Origin: Vibrio bathopelagicus
GTDB taxonomy: Bacteria > Pseudomonadota > Gammaproteobacteria > Enterobacterales > Vibrionaceae
NCBI RefSeq assembly: GCF_014879975.1
Contig: NZ_CP062500.1
Span: forward strand, 2,914,001-2,978,000
Direction of reading: 5' to 3'
DNA length: 64,000 nucleotides
Below, piece after piece: positions 1-8,306 of this stretch (position 1 is its first letter; every line of letters begins with the position of its first letter). Position numbers and translations under genes: made by a program. Below the pieces are notes generated by a model. The model saw only the letters and a program-made list of their open reading frames with translations, ran no database searches and was not told the DNA's origin.

Positions 1-324
1 GTTATCACTTTCATCACCGAGTACAACTAAAGACAAATCCTTATCCTCTAATGATAAGTCATACCCCTGGAGCTCAACCATTTTTTGAGCCCAATTCTCA
101 TTGGCTTCTACAAAAATAAGCTCTGGCACATCTACGTTTTTTAGGTACTCCTCACTCATTGCCGCGAGAGAAAATGGCGTTACATGCACATTTCGACATT
201 TCTTTAGCTCATGATTCATATGCGAAAGAAAACCGTCTGAACTGTAAATTAACCAGACCTTTAGGTTTGTTCTCAAACGCGTAATATCATTTTCATTAGG
301 CGTTATTTTAATTGCTTCCCCCAT
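1..324 (-). CDS. tadZ: TadZ/CpaE-like pilus assembly protein, N-terminal part (cut by window edge)
   Basis: The open frame starts at an ATG at 324 behind a good ribosome site (AGGAGT) and runs off the left edge, so only about 108 residues are visible. They look like the degenerate receiver-like N-terminal domain of TadZ/CpaE proteins, which position Tad pilus machinery at the cell pole; the ParA-like ATPase domain would lie outside the window. It follows the tadF-like gene after 24 bases and is last in the visible part of the leftward tad operon. The name rests mainly on position and on the fold-like pattern, since the diagnostic ATPase motifs are not visible. Confidence 0.6.
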   Translation of the reverse strand, partial: MGEAIKITPNENDITRLRTNLKVWLIYSSDGFLSHMNHELKKCRNVHVTPFSLAAMSEEYLKNVDVPELIFVEANENWAQKMVELQGYDLSLEDKDLSLVVLGDESDN

Positions 325-348
325 ACCACTACTCCTGTATTCCATAAC

Positions 349-840
349 TTATGGACATCGATTCCTTGTTTCAGAGTCAGCCCTAACAACACCTAAACTC
401 TCTGCTGGTAAAATAGTTTCAAACGAGGGGGCGGTGAGGTACCCACCAGTACCAAAAAAGCTCAAATCACCGATTAACTGGACCCCGTATCCAGTGGCTC
501 TAGCCCTTACAAATTTAATGGTACTAAATACAGGGTCAGTCTCGTAACCAGACGTAATTTCATTACCGTCAATATCCAAATAAGCGACTTCTAAATTCGT
601 ATTTGTAAACCCAATCAGAGGGATATCTCCCACGACCATTCCCGCGATATTATCTCTATCTGCCACGTAACACACCGTTGCTAACCTAGCTGCTTTTCTA
701 GTGGCTTCGCTTACCATCTGCAGAGAAAAAATATAGGCTCCCAATGCCAAAATTATAAAAATCAAAAGAAAAACCAGCCATGACACTAGCGTAAACTCGA
801 TGATCGCAAGCCCTTTATTTCGTCCACTAAGCCTTTTCAT
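349..840 (-). CDS. tadF: TadE/TadF-type minor pseudopilin
   Basis: The 163-residue protein has a short basic head, a Gly before a hydrophobic stretch (LAIIEFTLVSWLVFLLIFII) and a mainly periplasmic tail. This is the TadE-like pattern, with a Glu a few residues into the hydrophobic segment, as in pseudopilins cut by a TadV-type peptidase. I chose the ATG at 840, which overlaps the tadE stop in a TGATG arrangement; a GTG one codon earlier is also possible. Such minor pilins are required for Flp fibre assembly. TadE and TadF cannot be told apart with confidence from sequence alone. Confidence 0.75.
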   Translation of the reverse strand: MKRLSGRNKGLAIIEFTLVSWLVFLLIFIILALGAYIFSLQMVSEATRKAARLATVCYVADRDNIAGMVVGDIPLIGFTNTNLEVAYLDIDGNEITSGYETDPVFSTIKFVRARATGYGVQLIGDLSFFGTGGYLTAPSFETILPAESLGVVRADSETRNRCP

Positions 841-1268
841 CACAGTACCCTCATAACCGAAGTAACACTCAACGGAATGGACAAACTCTCCGATGAAAAG
901 GGAATAGACAAGAAACGTGGGATATAGTCATACGTCACACTAACTCGTACATAAGTGTCACCAGAGGGGGGAGTTACTGTTACATCCGAAGTAGTCAACG
1001 AAGACAATACTGCTGTCCCTATCGTGTTCTGACCATAGACCACTACATTTTGAATTTCAGAGGTCGGCGCAATAGTTCCGCCGATAGTTCCATACACCTC
1101 ACTAACCGCGTAGCGAGCACCATTTTGCACAGACTTCGAGATAACATTGTAGTGAACTAGAATATTGCCAAATTCCAAAACTAGTATCAGAAAAAACAAT
1201 AATACAGGGGTTGCGATTACCACCTCTACGGCTGCAAAACCACTTTGAGATTTATTGAATAATTTCAT
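840..1268 (-). CDS. tadE: TadE-like minor pseudopilin
   Basis: The 142-residue protein begins with a basic leader, then SGFAAVEVVIATPVLLFFLI, a classic TadE segment with a Gly cleavage point, a Glu, and a hydrophobic helix. The remainder is probably periplasmic and rich in Thr and Val. The start lies two bases after the stop of the preceding TadG-like gene, and the stop overlaps the next minor pilin gene, so all three are translationally linked. The expected role is a prepilin-like component of the Tad pilus, processed by the peptidase at 6408-6938. Confidence 0.8.
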   Translation of the reverse strand: MKLFNKSQSGFAAVEVVIATPVLLFFLILVLEFGNILVHYNVISKSVQNGARYAVSEVYGTIGGTIAPTSEIQNVVVYGQNTIGTAVLSSLTTSDVTVTPPSGDTYVRVSVTYDYIPRFLSIPFSSESLSIPLSVTSVMRVL

Positions 1269-1270
1269 GG

Positions 1271-2542
1271 CTATGACTCCCCACTATCAGGGTCCTTATA
1301 CAATACGATTTTGTACGTCCCCTCTGTAGTCGACTGAGTACTACCAGAACCACTAACGACACTACAAGAATGTATAAACTCACCAAAAACCGCTGGTGTT
1401 CCTGAGTTATTTGTCGGAGCCTTTTGCAACAAGAAAAAACAGCCAATTTTATTTACTGTGAAGTCAGTGGCGCCGCCACTTTTACCGGAACAATCCACCA
1501 TAGGTATAGGTAAAATACGACGCCAAGCAACACCGTTAGCAGCACAACCAGTGCCACCATTATTAGCTATGCACGTATTCGTATCGGACTCATATTGAGC
1601 ATAGCTGTAGGTTCCGTCAAAATCGATAACTCCCGTACTAGCATCAATCGTAATTTCATCGGTCGGCTCTGTAGTCACATAATCTGAAGGGTAATCGGAT
1701 GCCGATAAACCACCACCATAATCACCAAAACGAGTGTTCAACCCATCGCCTGTCGGGCCCACAGTGCCTCCAGGTTTGGTTGTGATATCGTCACCAATTG
1801 CTACAGGATAACTGTAGCTACCACCTAATCCTTCTTTGACTGTTTTACCACCGGAACCAAAATCCAACAGGTGGTAATTACCATTTCCCATTTCAGATAG
1901 TTTGTTATCCCCTACCTTAAGAGCATGCACGGTGCCGACCTCATAACCAAAAACATTGGTTATTGGTTCACCGGTAACATCATGATATCCATCTTCTGGG
2001 TCTATATCGTTATCCGAGGTACCGTCACCAATACAAACCCCAATAGGTACTACATTATTGACGACCTCTTGACCGGAACTAGGCCCGGCAACTGCACTCG
2101 CCGAAACACTTTTCTCTAATCCAAACATTTGAATGAAAAATTCATCCATATCCAATGAATCCACACGAACACGGACATAAACATCATCATCTACACCAAA
2201 AGTTGCCGTGCCTGTAAAATCCTGTGGATCATTCGAATAATCAATACTTATAGATGCTGTGGAAAAATCAAATTCATGATTTCCTGTAGATCCGGCCATA
2301 GCATTTAATGCTGTGCCTATTTCCGCATCCACGGCATCTTTATCTTTACTGTTGTCCAGAATAGTGGCAGCAGCCAACGCAGCTGAATCGACCGCGTTTT
2401 GTAGGCGTGTCTTATTCACAACCATATGGTTTATATCGACAGCTAGCGCTGAGACAGCTAAAAAAACCAGCAAGGCAGCGGTAATCATTATCACTACTAA
2501 GCCTTTCTGTTTTTTTGGACTTTGTGATACTCGATACAACAT
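1271..2542 (-). CDS. tadG: TadG-like pilus assembly protein
   Basis: The 423-residue protein has an N-terminal Tad-type membrane segment (residues about 14-37, KGLVVIMITAALLVFLAVSA) followed by the typical TadG stretch DSAALAAATILD. The rest is a long Gly/Ser/Thr/Asp-rich exported region with several scattered Cys in the C-terminal half. TadG proteins anchor or terminate the pilus machinery in the envelope. I see no clear von Willebrand A domain, which many longer TadG proteins have. The start has a strong ribosome site (GGAGGT) nine bases upstream. The gene is tightly followed by tadE. Confidence 0.75.
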   Translation of the reverse strand: MLYRVSQSPKKQKGLVVIMITAALLVFLAVSALAVDINHMVVNKTRLQNAVDSAALAAATILDNSKDKDAVDAEIGTALNAMAGSTGNHEFDFSTASISIDYSNDPQDFTGTATFGVDDDVYVRVRVDSLDMDEFFIQMFGLEKSVSASAVAGPSSGQEVVNNVVPIGVCIGDGTSDNDIDPEDGYHDVTGEPITNVFGYEVGTVHALKVGDNKLSEMGNGNYHLLDFGSGGKTVKEGLGGSYSYPVAIGDDITTKPGGTVGPTGDGLNTRFGDYGGGLSASDYPSDYVTTEPTDEITIDASTGVIDFDGTYSYAQYESDTNTCIANNGGTGCAANGVAWRRILPIPMVDCSGKSGGATDFTVNKIGCFFLLQKAPTNNSGTPAVFGEFIHSCSVVSGSGSTQSTTEGTYKIVLYKDPDSGES

Positions 2543-2558
2543 GTGAGTACCTCCAGAT

Positions 2559-2807
2559 TTAATTAAACTCTTCTAAGATCTGGCTACTACTTTCAGAGAG
2601 ATCATTTTCACCTCTGCCTACATATCTGTCGTAACCAATCTGCATCCGCTCCCCTGTACCATCTGGCACTTCGAGTAAATTCTCTTGGGTCGCATTAGGG
2701 TTATACGTTTGTTCTGTTTTAACTAATGCTACCGAATGCCCTAAACGGGCATCATTCGCACAGCCAACTAACACCATCACGAGAAAGACCATCATTATTC
2801 TAATCAT
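2559..2807 (-). CDS. Small lipoprotein of the tad operon
   Basis: The 82-residue protein has a lipoprotein signal (hydrophobic segment ending in LVGC, with Cys as the acylated residue) and then a hydrophilic tail ending in EEFN. The start at 2807 is chosen because AAGGAG lies just upstream, right after the secretin stop. Small lipoproteins at this place in tad operons often act as secretin pilotins or as RcpB/TadD-like partners. I do not recognise a specific family, so the partnership with RcpA is inferred from position only. Confidence 0.7.
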   Translation of the reverse strand: MIRIMMVFLVMVLVGCANDARLGHSVALVKTEQTYNPNATQENLLEVPDGTGERMQIGYDRYVGRGENDLSESSSQILEEFN

Positions 2808-2817
2808 ATCTATCTCC

Positions 2818-4272
2818 TTATAAATCATGCCCAAATGAGCCTTCGCTACCACCATCTGTCGGTGGTATATCCTGTGAAGCTTGAGATTGTTCTGAATCCG
2901 ATTCTGACGGTTCAGCTATGTAAGCACTTCGACCTAATAAGTAATATTCCAAGTCATTAGGATCAACAAAGGCATCGGTTGGCAGAGTCACTTTACTTCG
3001 GTCAACAGGTTTAGCGAGTCGAGGAGTAACAAGAATAACAAGCTCAGTTTCTCCAGATACATACTCTTGGCTATTAAAGAGTTGCCCTAAGATAGGGACA
3101 TCGCCAATACCCGGCATTTTATTACTGATATCCCTAACATTCTCACTAAGTAAACCCGCAATACCAATAGTCTGCCCATCGGCTAACTCAAGCGTCGACG
3201 ATGCACTTCGTCTAGTAATTGGAGGGATAAAATAAGTGGCATTTGTGGTTCCTGGATCAATCGTTAACGAGCTGCTATTGGCAATTTCACTGACATCAAC
3301 AGCCAAGTTTAGATTGATCTTTTTATCACTGAGCACTGTTGGAATGAACTTCAACCCCACACCATATTCTTTATATTCAATCGTAATACCGTCTTCGTCA
3401 GGCACAGGGATTGGAAATTCACCACCGGCTAAAAACTCGGCCTTTGAACCACTAAGCGCGGTTAAGTTAGGCTCGGCTAAAACCTTAGCCACACCATTTT
3501 GTTTGGCTACATCCAAGGCAAAAGTAAACAAGGTATTGCTGTCAATAAACGATCCTAAAATGCCGTAATCAGTAGAGGTTGGAATATTAAAGATTGGAGT
3601 TGCTCCTAACACGCCAGCAGGAACGGATGAAGCACCCCAAGAAAAGTTAGAGCCACTTGTTTGGAAGAAATGAAAATTCGCATCAAACTTTCTTACCAAG
3701 CTTCTCTGAACCTCTGCAACCGTCACCTCTAACATGACTTGTTGAGCGCCACCAATAGACATTAGGTTAATAACACCTGTCGCCGCAGCTTGTTCACTGC
3801 CACTTTCTTTTGATTCGTCAGCAGCCTGCCCCGATGAATAAGTTTCCGCGATTCGCATCGCCACATTCATTTGTTGTTGGTTACTGACCTGACCACTCAG
3901 CAACAAACGATTCTGGGCACTGTGCACCTCGATAGTTTCATCAGGAAGGAACTCATATAATTTAGCTTTGAGGCTATTAAGATCATGAGTAACCTCAATA
4001 TTAATAGACTCAATCAACTGACCTCGAGAGTCCCAAGCCATTAGGTTTGTCGCACCTAATTTTTTACCAATTAAAAACAGTTCATTTGATTTTAAAATTA
4101 CAATATCTAAGACTTCAGGATCACCAAGAGAAACCTTCGCCGCTTTTCCCGACAGCACGACATGCGTAGATTTATGATGTGGAACCGTGACTGTTTTTCC
4201 TGTCTGCAATGCCGCAACACTGGCCGTCGAAAAACAAATCAGGCTCAAAACACACGCAATTAATATTTTCAT
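2818..4272 (-). CDS. rcpA: RcpA/CpaC outer-membrane secretin of the Tad pilus
   Basis: The 484-residue protein has a cleavable signal peptide (residues 1-21), an N-terminal pilus/BON-type region (about 28-140) and a C-terminal secretin domain (about 230-425) with the typical stretches VAKVLAEPNLTALSG, LAGGEFPIPVP and LADGQTIGIAGLL. Secretins form the gated ring through which the Flp fibre leaves the cell. The C-terminal 60 residues are Ser/Asp/Gln-rich and probably disordered. The start has GAGGTGA just upstream. The gene lies eight bases after rcpC and is followed by the small lipoprotein. Confidence 0.92.
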   Translation of the reverse strand: MKILIACVLSLICFSTASVAALQTGKTVTVPHHKSTHVVLSGKAAKVSLGDPEVLDIVILKSNELFLIGKKLGATNLMAWDSRGQLIESINIEVTHDLNSLKAKLYEFLPDETIEVHSAQNRLLLSGQVSNQQQMNVAMRIAETYSSGQAADESKESGSEQAAATGVINLMSIGGAQQVMLEVTVAEVQRSLVRKFDANFHFFQTSGSNFSWGASSVPAGVLGATPIFNIPTSTDYGILGSFIDSNTLFTFALDVAKQNGVAKVLAEPNLTALSGSKAEFLAGGEFPIPVPDEDGITIEYKEYGVGLKFIPTVLSDKKINLNLAVDVSEIANSSSLTIDPGTTNATYFIPPITRRSASSTLELADGQTIGIAGLLSENVRDISNKMPGIGDVPILGQLFNSQEYVSGETELVILVTPRLAKPVDRSKVTLPTDAFVDPNDLEYYLLGRSAYIAEPSESDSEQSQASQDIPPTDGGSEGSFGHDL

Positions 4273-4280
4273 ATTTCACC

Positions 4281-5030
4281 TCAATCCTTGACGCGCACAT
4301 TAGATGTTTCTGTACCTTTGATAATGGTGACACTTGGTCTAGGCACATATCGACGAACCACTTTTTTCTCAACTTCGTGTGGGTTTCTCAAGGTCAGTTG
4401 AATACTGCCTTTACTTTTAGCAGTGAGAAGTTTCTCTGCCTCTTTCGGCGTCATCTCAAGTGTTACCGCTCGTACGATAATCGGACTGTTTTCTTTCGTT
4501 TTAGCCGTTTGATCGACAGCCAAAACCTTAATATCTTTAAGAACCGTTTGAGTCGCTGCAGAATTTTTTCCGTAAGAAACAGTATTGAGAATATCAACCT
4601 TATTACCCGGTAATAAGAAACCGGCCACACCAATAACATCATCAACACGTATAGTTACCGCACGTTTATTTTCAGGGATCAGTGCTGCAAGCGTTGACCC
4701 TTCTCCTGGTACAGTAAATCGTAACTTGTGAAGCACCTCTCCGGAATAAATAGTATTGGCGACTACTTTTCCGATAAGCTCCGCTTTATCCGAATAGTTA
4801 TTTTCATTAATCCAATCAACTTCCATCAACCTGGTAGTTAAGAACTGCTCCTCGATAATGGTTCCGGCTTCAATTTCTTGTGACGCCACAACAACGGGAT
4901 GGCGTTCGATCGTTTCAACTTCAACGGTTGGCTGAACTTGATCATCCATCCACTGCTTAGCAAAAAATACAGCCGCTAAGCCGAATACTACGGACAGTAA
5001 AAACAGTAGGAAAACTTGACTCTTATTCAT
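4281..5030 (-). CDS. rcpC: RcpC/CpaB Flp pilus assembly protein
   Basis: The 249-residue protein has an N-terminal membrane anchor (residues 4-22), a SAF-type domain (PVVVASQEIEAGTIIEEQF) and a CpaB/RcpC domain with AALIPENKRAVTIRVDDV and GNKVDILNTVSYG. RcpC is an inner-membrane-anchored periplasmic partner of the secretin. I chose the ATG at 5030 because GAGGAAGAG precedes it and translation would begin inside the last codons of the AAA+ gene, an 8-base overlap that suggests coupling. A longer open frame upstream has no ribosome site. Confidence 0.9.
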   Translation of the reverse strand: MNKSQVFLLFLLSVVFGLAAVFFAKQWMDDQVQPTVEVETIERHPVVVASQEIEAGTIIEEQFLTTRLMEVDWINENNYSDKAELIGKVVANTIYSGEVLHKLRFTVPGEGSTLAALIPENKRAVTIRVDDVIGVAGFLLPGNKVDILNTVSYGKNSAATQTVLKDIKVLAVDQTAKTKENSPIIVRAVTLEMTPKEAEKLLTAKSKGSIQLTLRNPHEVEKKVVRRYVPRPSVTIIKGTETSNVRVKD

Positions 5031-6372
5031 TATTCTCTTCCTCGTGTCCATCAGAGGTAAAATAGACTTCCCATGCCATGGAAAGGATATCGAATGTGAT
5101 AACAGGTGGGAGTTGCTCAAACAAAAGAATGTCTTTGCTTATACCAACGAGATCTTTCGGTAAACATGGGAAAAGTGGCACCTTAAGAAGTGTGTGCATT
5201 TGAGACAAACGCTCAAAGAATCCGTCTTGAAGCTCTACTCCTTTATCAGCAACGACGCTCATCCATAAAGCTTCATAATCTCGCTGGTTAAGTGGCTTGA
5301 ATTCAATCTTGTAACCTAAACGACGCAAAAAGGCAGGGTCGCTTATTTTCTTGGGGTTTAGATTGGTAGAAAAGGCTAGCGTTAGAACAAACGGCATCGT
5401 TATCTGCTGACCATTAGGCAGCGACAAATAATCGAATGAGTACTCCATAGGTACAATCCAACGGTTAAGAAGCGCATCTACCGGCATGGGCTGACGACCG
5501 AGGTCATCAATAATAAAAATCCCATTGTTTGCCATCATTTGAACTGGTGCTAACCAGACTCGACTATTCTCTGAATGATTGACTTCAAGCATATCCATTG
5601 TCAGTTCTCCCCCAACTTGGATATTTGGCCTTTCACAATTAAGCCAACGCTTGTCGTATTGATCTTTGAGGGAGACTCTTTGATCGCTGCCGTTACTATC
5701 CAGCGGTTTATGATGTTGTGCAGAAAACACCTTAATGATGTTGCCCAACGCATAAACGGCATAAGGAATGAAAACCGACGTATGCAGCGCATTGACAATG
5801 CGCGACGCTACAAATGTTTTACCAGTCCCCGCATGCCCATACAGCAACAAGGCTCGTCCGGAATTGATTGCTGGCCCCAATACCGAAATCATTTTGTCGA
5901 CACCATATACATCATTCAGTGCTGCTTCGACATGTGGCCGAGTTACTAACTCTGCTCTTAGATCTTGCTGCTTTACCACATCACTATATTGGGTAAGTGA
6001 AACGGGGGCGGGACCTAAATAAGCATCACGTTTAAAGGCAAGATCAGCATCTTCAAGTCCTTTCTCAGAAAGTGAGTAACGGACATGACTATGAGAAACT
6101 GATGAGAGAGAAAGATCTGAGGTAGGTTGAAATACCTCTATTAATGACTTTTTCCTCAAAACGGCCAAAGCACTTTCTACAATATGTGTAACAACACATA
6201 AATAATTAGAGAGTTCTAAAACATCCGATTTAGGGTAAGCAGACAAGTGCTTGAGTACGAGGTTTTCAATAACAACTTCAGGAACACCCAACATATCAAG
6301 AGATGTAGGAACGATTGGGGCTGAGATTTGAGGCTTCAAATTTGTTGGAGCAGTACGCCCTATAATATCCAT
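5023..6372 (-). CDS. AAA+ ATPase with winged-helix-like N-terminus in the tad operon
   Basis: The 449-residue protein has a Walker A motif (GHAGTGKT), a Walker B motif (IFIIDDLGRQ), and a later FSTNL/AFLRRLGYK segment compatible with sensor 1 and an arginine finger, so it should be an active AAA+ ATPase. Residues about 20-120 resemble a winged helix (PEVVIENLVLKHLS ... YSLSEKGLEDAD). It is not a TadA/CpaF secretion ATPase, and it is not part of the minimal Aggregatibacter tad set. The start at 6372 has GAGAGGAAT upstream. It sits between the prepilin peptidase and rcpC and overlaps rcpC. The function is unknown; a MoxR-like remodelling or chaperone role in pilus assembly is an inference. Confidence 0.8.
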   Translation of the reverse strand: MDIIGRTAPTNLKPQISAPIVPTSLDMLGVPEVVIENLVLKHLSAYPKSDVLELSNYLCVVTHIVESALAVLRKKSLIEVFQPTSDLSLSSVSHSHVRYSLSEKGLEDADLAFKRDAYLGPAPVSLTQYSDVVKQQDLRAELVTRPHVEAALNDVYGVDKMISVLGPAINSGRALLLYGHAGTGKTFVASRIVNALHTSVFIPYAVYALGNIIKVFSAQHHKPLDSNGSDQRVSLKDQYDKRWLNCERPNIQVGGELTMDMLEVNHSENSRVWLAPVQMMANNGIFIIDDLGRQPMPVDALLNRWIVPMEYSFDYLSLPNGQQITMPFVLTLAFSTNLNPKKISDPAFLRRLGYKIEFKPLNQRDYEALWMSVVADKGVELQDGFFERLSQMHTLLKVPLFPCLPKDLVGISKDILLFEQLPPVITFDILSMAWEVYFTSDGHEEENNE

Positions 6373-6407
6373 ATTATTCCTCTCCACAAAGCGAACCAAC
6401 AAAAGAT

Positions 6408-6938
6408 TTAAGTAAAATAGCTATACATCGCTAATCCTATGACAACAGAGGGGGCAAAAGGCATCGTCACCTTATTTGAATATCTAGTATGCAAACTAAC
6501 ACTTTTATCTAATACTGGAGCTACGCCACCGAGCACAATTAGCTTATTTTCAAAATAGCCTTTGATACTAAGACTGCTCGAGTTGGAAAAGTTATATAGA
6601 AGATAGAAAGTTCCTATCACCCCAGAAGAAACTAAGATAAAGTAAGAAGCATCAAGTAATTGTCCCCACCCAAGATACATTCCTACAATACCTAAAAGCT
6701 TCACGTCTCCTGCAGACATAGCTCTTAACAAATATAAGAGCAATCCAAAGCAAAAAAACGCCACGAATCCAACTATGGACATTAGAAAAACATCAAAAGT
6801 ATAATTGCCGTTAAACATTGATAAGATGTACACAAACAAAAAAAGAATCAATATTTTATTCGGTATACGATGTTTCTCAACATCGTATACCGAAACTGCA
6901 ATTAGTAATGCCCAAAAAACTGACGGCTCATTTATCAT
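6408..6938 (-). CDS. tadV: TadV/CpaA-type prepilin peptidase
   Basis: The 176-residue integral membrane protein has about five to six hydrophobic segments and the two catalytic aspartates of A24 peptidases: one in VYDVEKHRIPN near the N-terminus and one in the GD motif of AMSAGDVKLLG. It lacks the N-methylation domain of long PilD enzymes, as expected for TadV. It should cleave the leader of the Flp and TadE/F proteins on the cytoplasmic face of the inner membrane. No strong Shine-Dalgarno is visible; the start follows the second flp gene by nine bases, so coupling is likely. Confidence 0.88.
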   Translation of the reverse strand: MINEPSVFWALLIAVSVYDVEKHRIPNKILILFLFVYILSMFNGNYTFDVFLMSIVGFVAFFCFGLLLYLLRAMSAGDVKLLGIVGMYLGWGQLLDASYFILVSSGVIGTFYLLYNFSNSSSLSIKGYFENKLIVLGGVAPVLDKSVSLHTRYSNKVTMPFAPSVVIGLAMYSYFT

Positions 6939-6947
6939 ATATTCAAT

Positions 6948-7100
6948 TCATACACTCGATATAATGCTCTGGAATTTACTTAATAAAGCTGATGCCATCC
7001 CAGAAAAAACTAATCCAACAAAAAGAACAAGCGAGGCTGCACCAATCACATACTCGACCGTAGTTAACCCTGATTGCCGTCTCAGTCGGTTGTTATTCAT
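6948..7100 (-). CDS. flp: Flp pilin, second copy
   Basis: The 50-residue protein has a basic leader ending in Gly, then LTTVEYVIGAASLVLFVGLV, the Flp motif with Glu-Tyr at positions +5/+6 and a hydrophobic helix. It has the right length for a Flp pilin. It diverges from the first pilin in the C-terminal half (ends SKFQSIISSV) and has a weaker ribosome site. It lies 12 bases after the first pilin gene. It may be a minor or alternative subunit of the same fibre. Confidence 0.88.
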   Translation of the reverse strand: MNNNRLRRQSGLTTVEYVIGAASLVLFVGLVFSGMASALLSKFQSIISSV

Positions 7101-7112
7101 GATTTCAAACCA

Positions 7113-7286
7113 CTAACCAACATTGGCCACAATAGCATTCAATTTATTTGCAAGAGTATTGCCCAAGCCAGAAAATACGGTTGTTAAGCCCAATACCAAC
7201 AATGCTGCACCGATTACGTATTCGATAACGGTCAGCCCCTCTTCATCCTTTATAAATTCTTTACAATTATTCAAAAACTTATCCAT
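7113..7286 (-). CDS. flp: Flp pilin, first gene of the tad operon
   Basis: The 57-residue protein has a leader ending EEG, followed by LTVIEYVIGAALLVLGLTTV, the diagnostic Flp segment (Gly cleavage point, Glu-Tyr pair, hydrophobic helix). It ends with an amphipathic tail NKLNAIVANVG. A strong ribosome site (AAGGAGAGG) fits a highly made structural subunit. It is the promoter-proximal gene and so most likely the major pilin. Confidence 0.92.
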   Translation of the reverse strand: MDKFLNNCKEFIKDEEGLTVIEYVIGAALLVLGLTTVFSGLGNTLANKLNAIVANVG

Positions 7287-7480
7287 GATAACCTCTCCTT
7301 GATTTACGTATCAGGCTTTGTTTACCTGTAAACTAAATCTAGAGGTGAGAGATATATTAGGTTAGGATTTTTTTGCCATTTACTTGCACTTTTTTGTGGT
7401 ACTTCTAATCTAATTACTATGCATCATGATTTGTCTATGTTTAAACACACAATTGAATATTAAATAGAATTGGAATTTAT
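7287..7480. promoter_or_regulatory. Divergent tad operon / AraC-type regulator promoter region
   Basis: This AT-rich 194-base gap separates the flp start from the divergent regulator. It holds a perfect inverted repeat GTTTAC-CT-GTAAAC at 7320-7333, about 35 bases upstream of the flp ATG, which could be an operator or a leader hairpin. A TAATAT hexamer on the flp strand could serve as a -10, but no convincing -35 or sigma-54 element was found. Confidence 0.45.
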
Positions 7481-7633
7481 ATGAAAGTAGTAACACCTTT
7501 ATTATCAGACAAAGAAAGTAAATTTAACGATGTTATTATCAGCAAAGTAAGACACTACTTTCCTATTGAAAAATTTGGACAAGATATATCTATAATCAGT
7601 AATTTAGATGTAAGGTTAGTTTTTTTATATTGA
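7481..7633 (+). CDS. N-terminal fragment of frameshifted tad-linked regulator
   Basis: The 50-codon frame starts MKVVTPLLSDKES and ends at a TGA right after a run of seven T (7620-7626). Its last residues, DVRLVF, read like a core strand of a receiver-like domain and continue naturally into the downstream AraC-type frame if one T is added to the run. It is therefore probably the broken-off start of the next gene, not an independent peptide. No strong Shine-Dalgarno is seen before the ATG. Confidence 0.5.
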   Translation: MKVVTPLLSDKESKFNDVIISKVRHYFPIEKFGQDISIISNLDVRLVFLY

Positions 7634-8223
7634 ATAGACCGGATAGATTTCAACTACTTACAATGGCTTTATCTATTTGCGAGAATCTAAATAAAAGAAT
7701 AGTCATTATTTGCTCAGACCCGTTACCTAATATCGTTCGAAATCATAAGAATATATTTTTCATTATCGAAACAAACAGAAGTCATCTGACCAGTAAGTTA
7801 GAAGAGCTTAAGAGTAAAACACAACATATCTTCGAACCTCACTTCGATATCGACAGAGACACAAACAACAACAACCAGCTTCCGGTGAAAATCTTCACAT
7901 CTGAAGTCGTGAACTTTGTTATGGACAACATCAACAAAGAAATCAGAGAAACAGAGATCGCAGAAAAATGCCACTGTTCAACGACCTACTTTTCTAAGAA
8001 GTTTCATCTACACTTTGGGGTAAGCTTTAGAGACTTTGTGTGCGATAAACGAATCCTGTTAGCTAAAAAGTTAATCGAAGCCGATACCGAATCAAAAATC
8101 GCTGTTATTTCTTACCAATGTGGATACAAGGATGTGTCGTATTTTTCAAGAATCTTTAAGAAAAGGACCGGAGTAACATCCGCAAGTTACAGACGTGCCT
8201 GCACGGATAACAGAAAACGCTAA
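7630..8223 (+). CDS. AraC-family transcriptional regulator (downstream part of frameshifted gene)
   Basis: The frame encodes about 197 residues. Residues about 92-192 form an AraC-type double helix-turn-helix domain (EIAEKCHCSTTYFSKKFHLH ... AVISYQCGYKDVSYFSRIFK), with the conserved second-helix pattern GYxDxSYFSRxFKxxTG. The first 60 residues look like the remainder of a receiver-like fold (KRIVIICSDPLP). The only start in frame is a TTG at 7630 without a ribosome site, which supports the view that the true start is the ATG at 7481 in another frame. Placed divergently from the Tad pilus operon, it is the obvious candidate regulator of it. Whether it is functional depends on the T-run length. 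Confidence 0.75.
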   Translation: MNRPDRFQLLTMALSICENLNKRIVIICSDPLPNIVRNHKNIFFIIETNRSHLTSKLEELKSKTQHIFEPHFDIDRDTNNNNQLPVKIFTSEVVNFVMDNINKEIRETEIAEKCHCSTTYFSKKFHLHFGVSFRDFVCDKRILLAKKLIEADTESKIAVISYQCGYKDVSYFSRIFKKRTGVTSASYRRACTDNRKR

Positions 8224-8240
8224 TTTTACTCCCTAAAAGA

Positions 8241-8269
8241 AAAAATCATGGTACATTTAACATGATTTT
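8241..8269 (+). terminator. Possible weak terminator after the AraC-type gene
   Basis: A perfect 9-bp inverted repeat (AAAATCATG / CATGATTTT, 10-base loop) lies 20 bases after the stop. It is AT-rich and has only a short T run, so it may be a weak terminator or just a hairpin. Confidence 0.35.
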
Positions 8270-8306
8270 AACAAAAATAACTTAGCGAAAAACATGGAGT
8301 TAGACA

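Noticed and set aside
7287..7480. Sigma-54 promoter for flp
   Set aside because: A TGGCA is present on the flp strand but the matching TTGC element at the right distance is missing.
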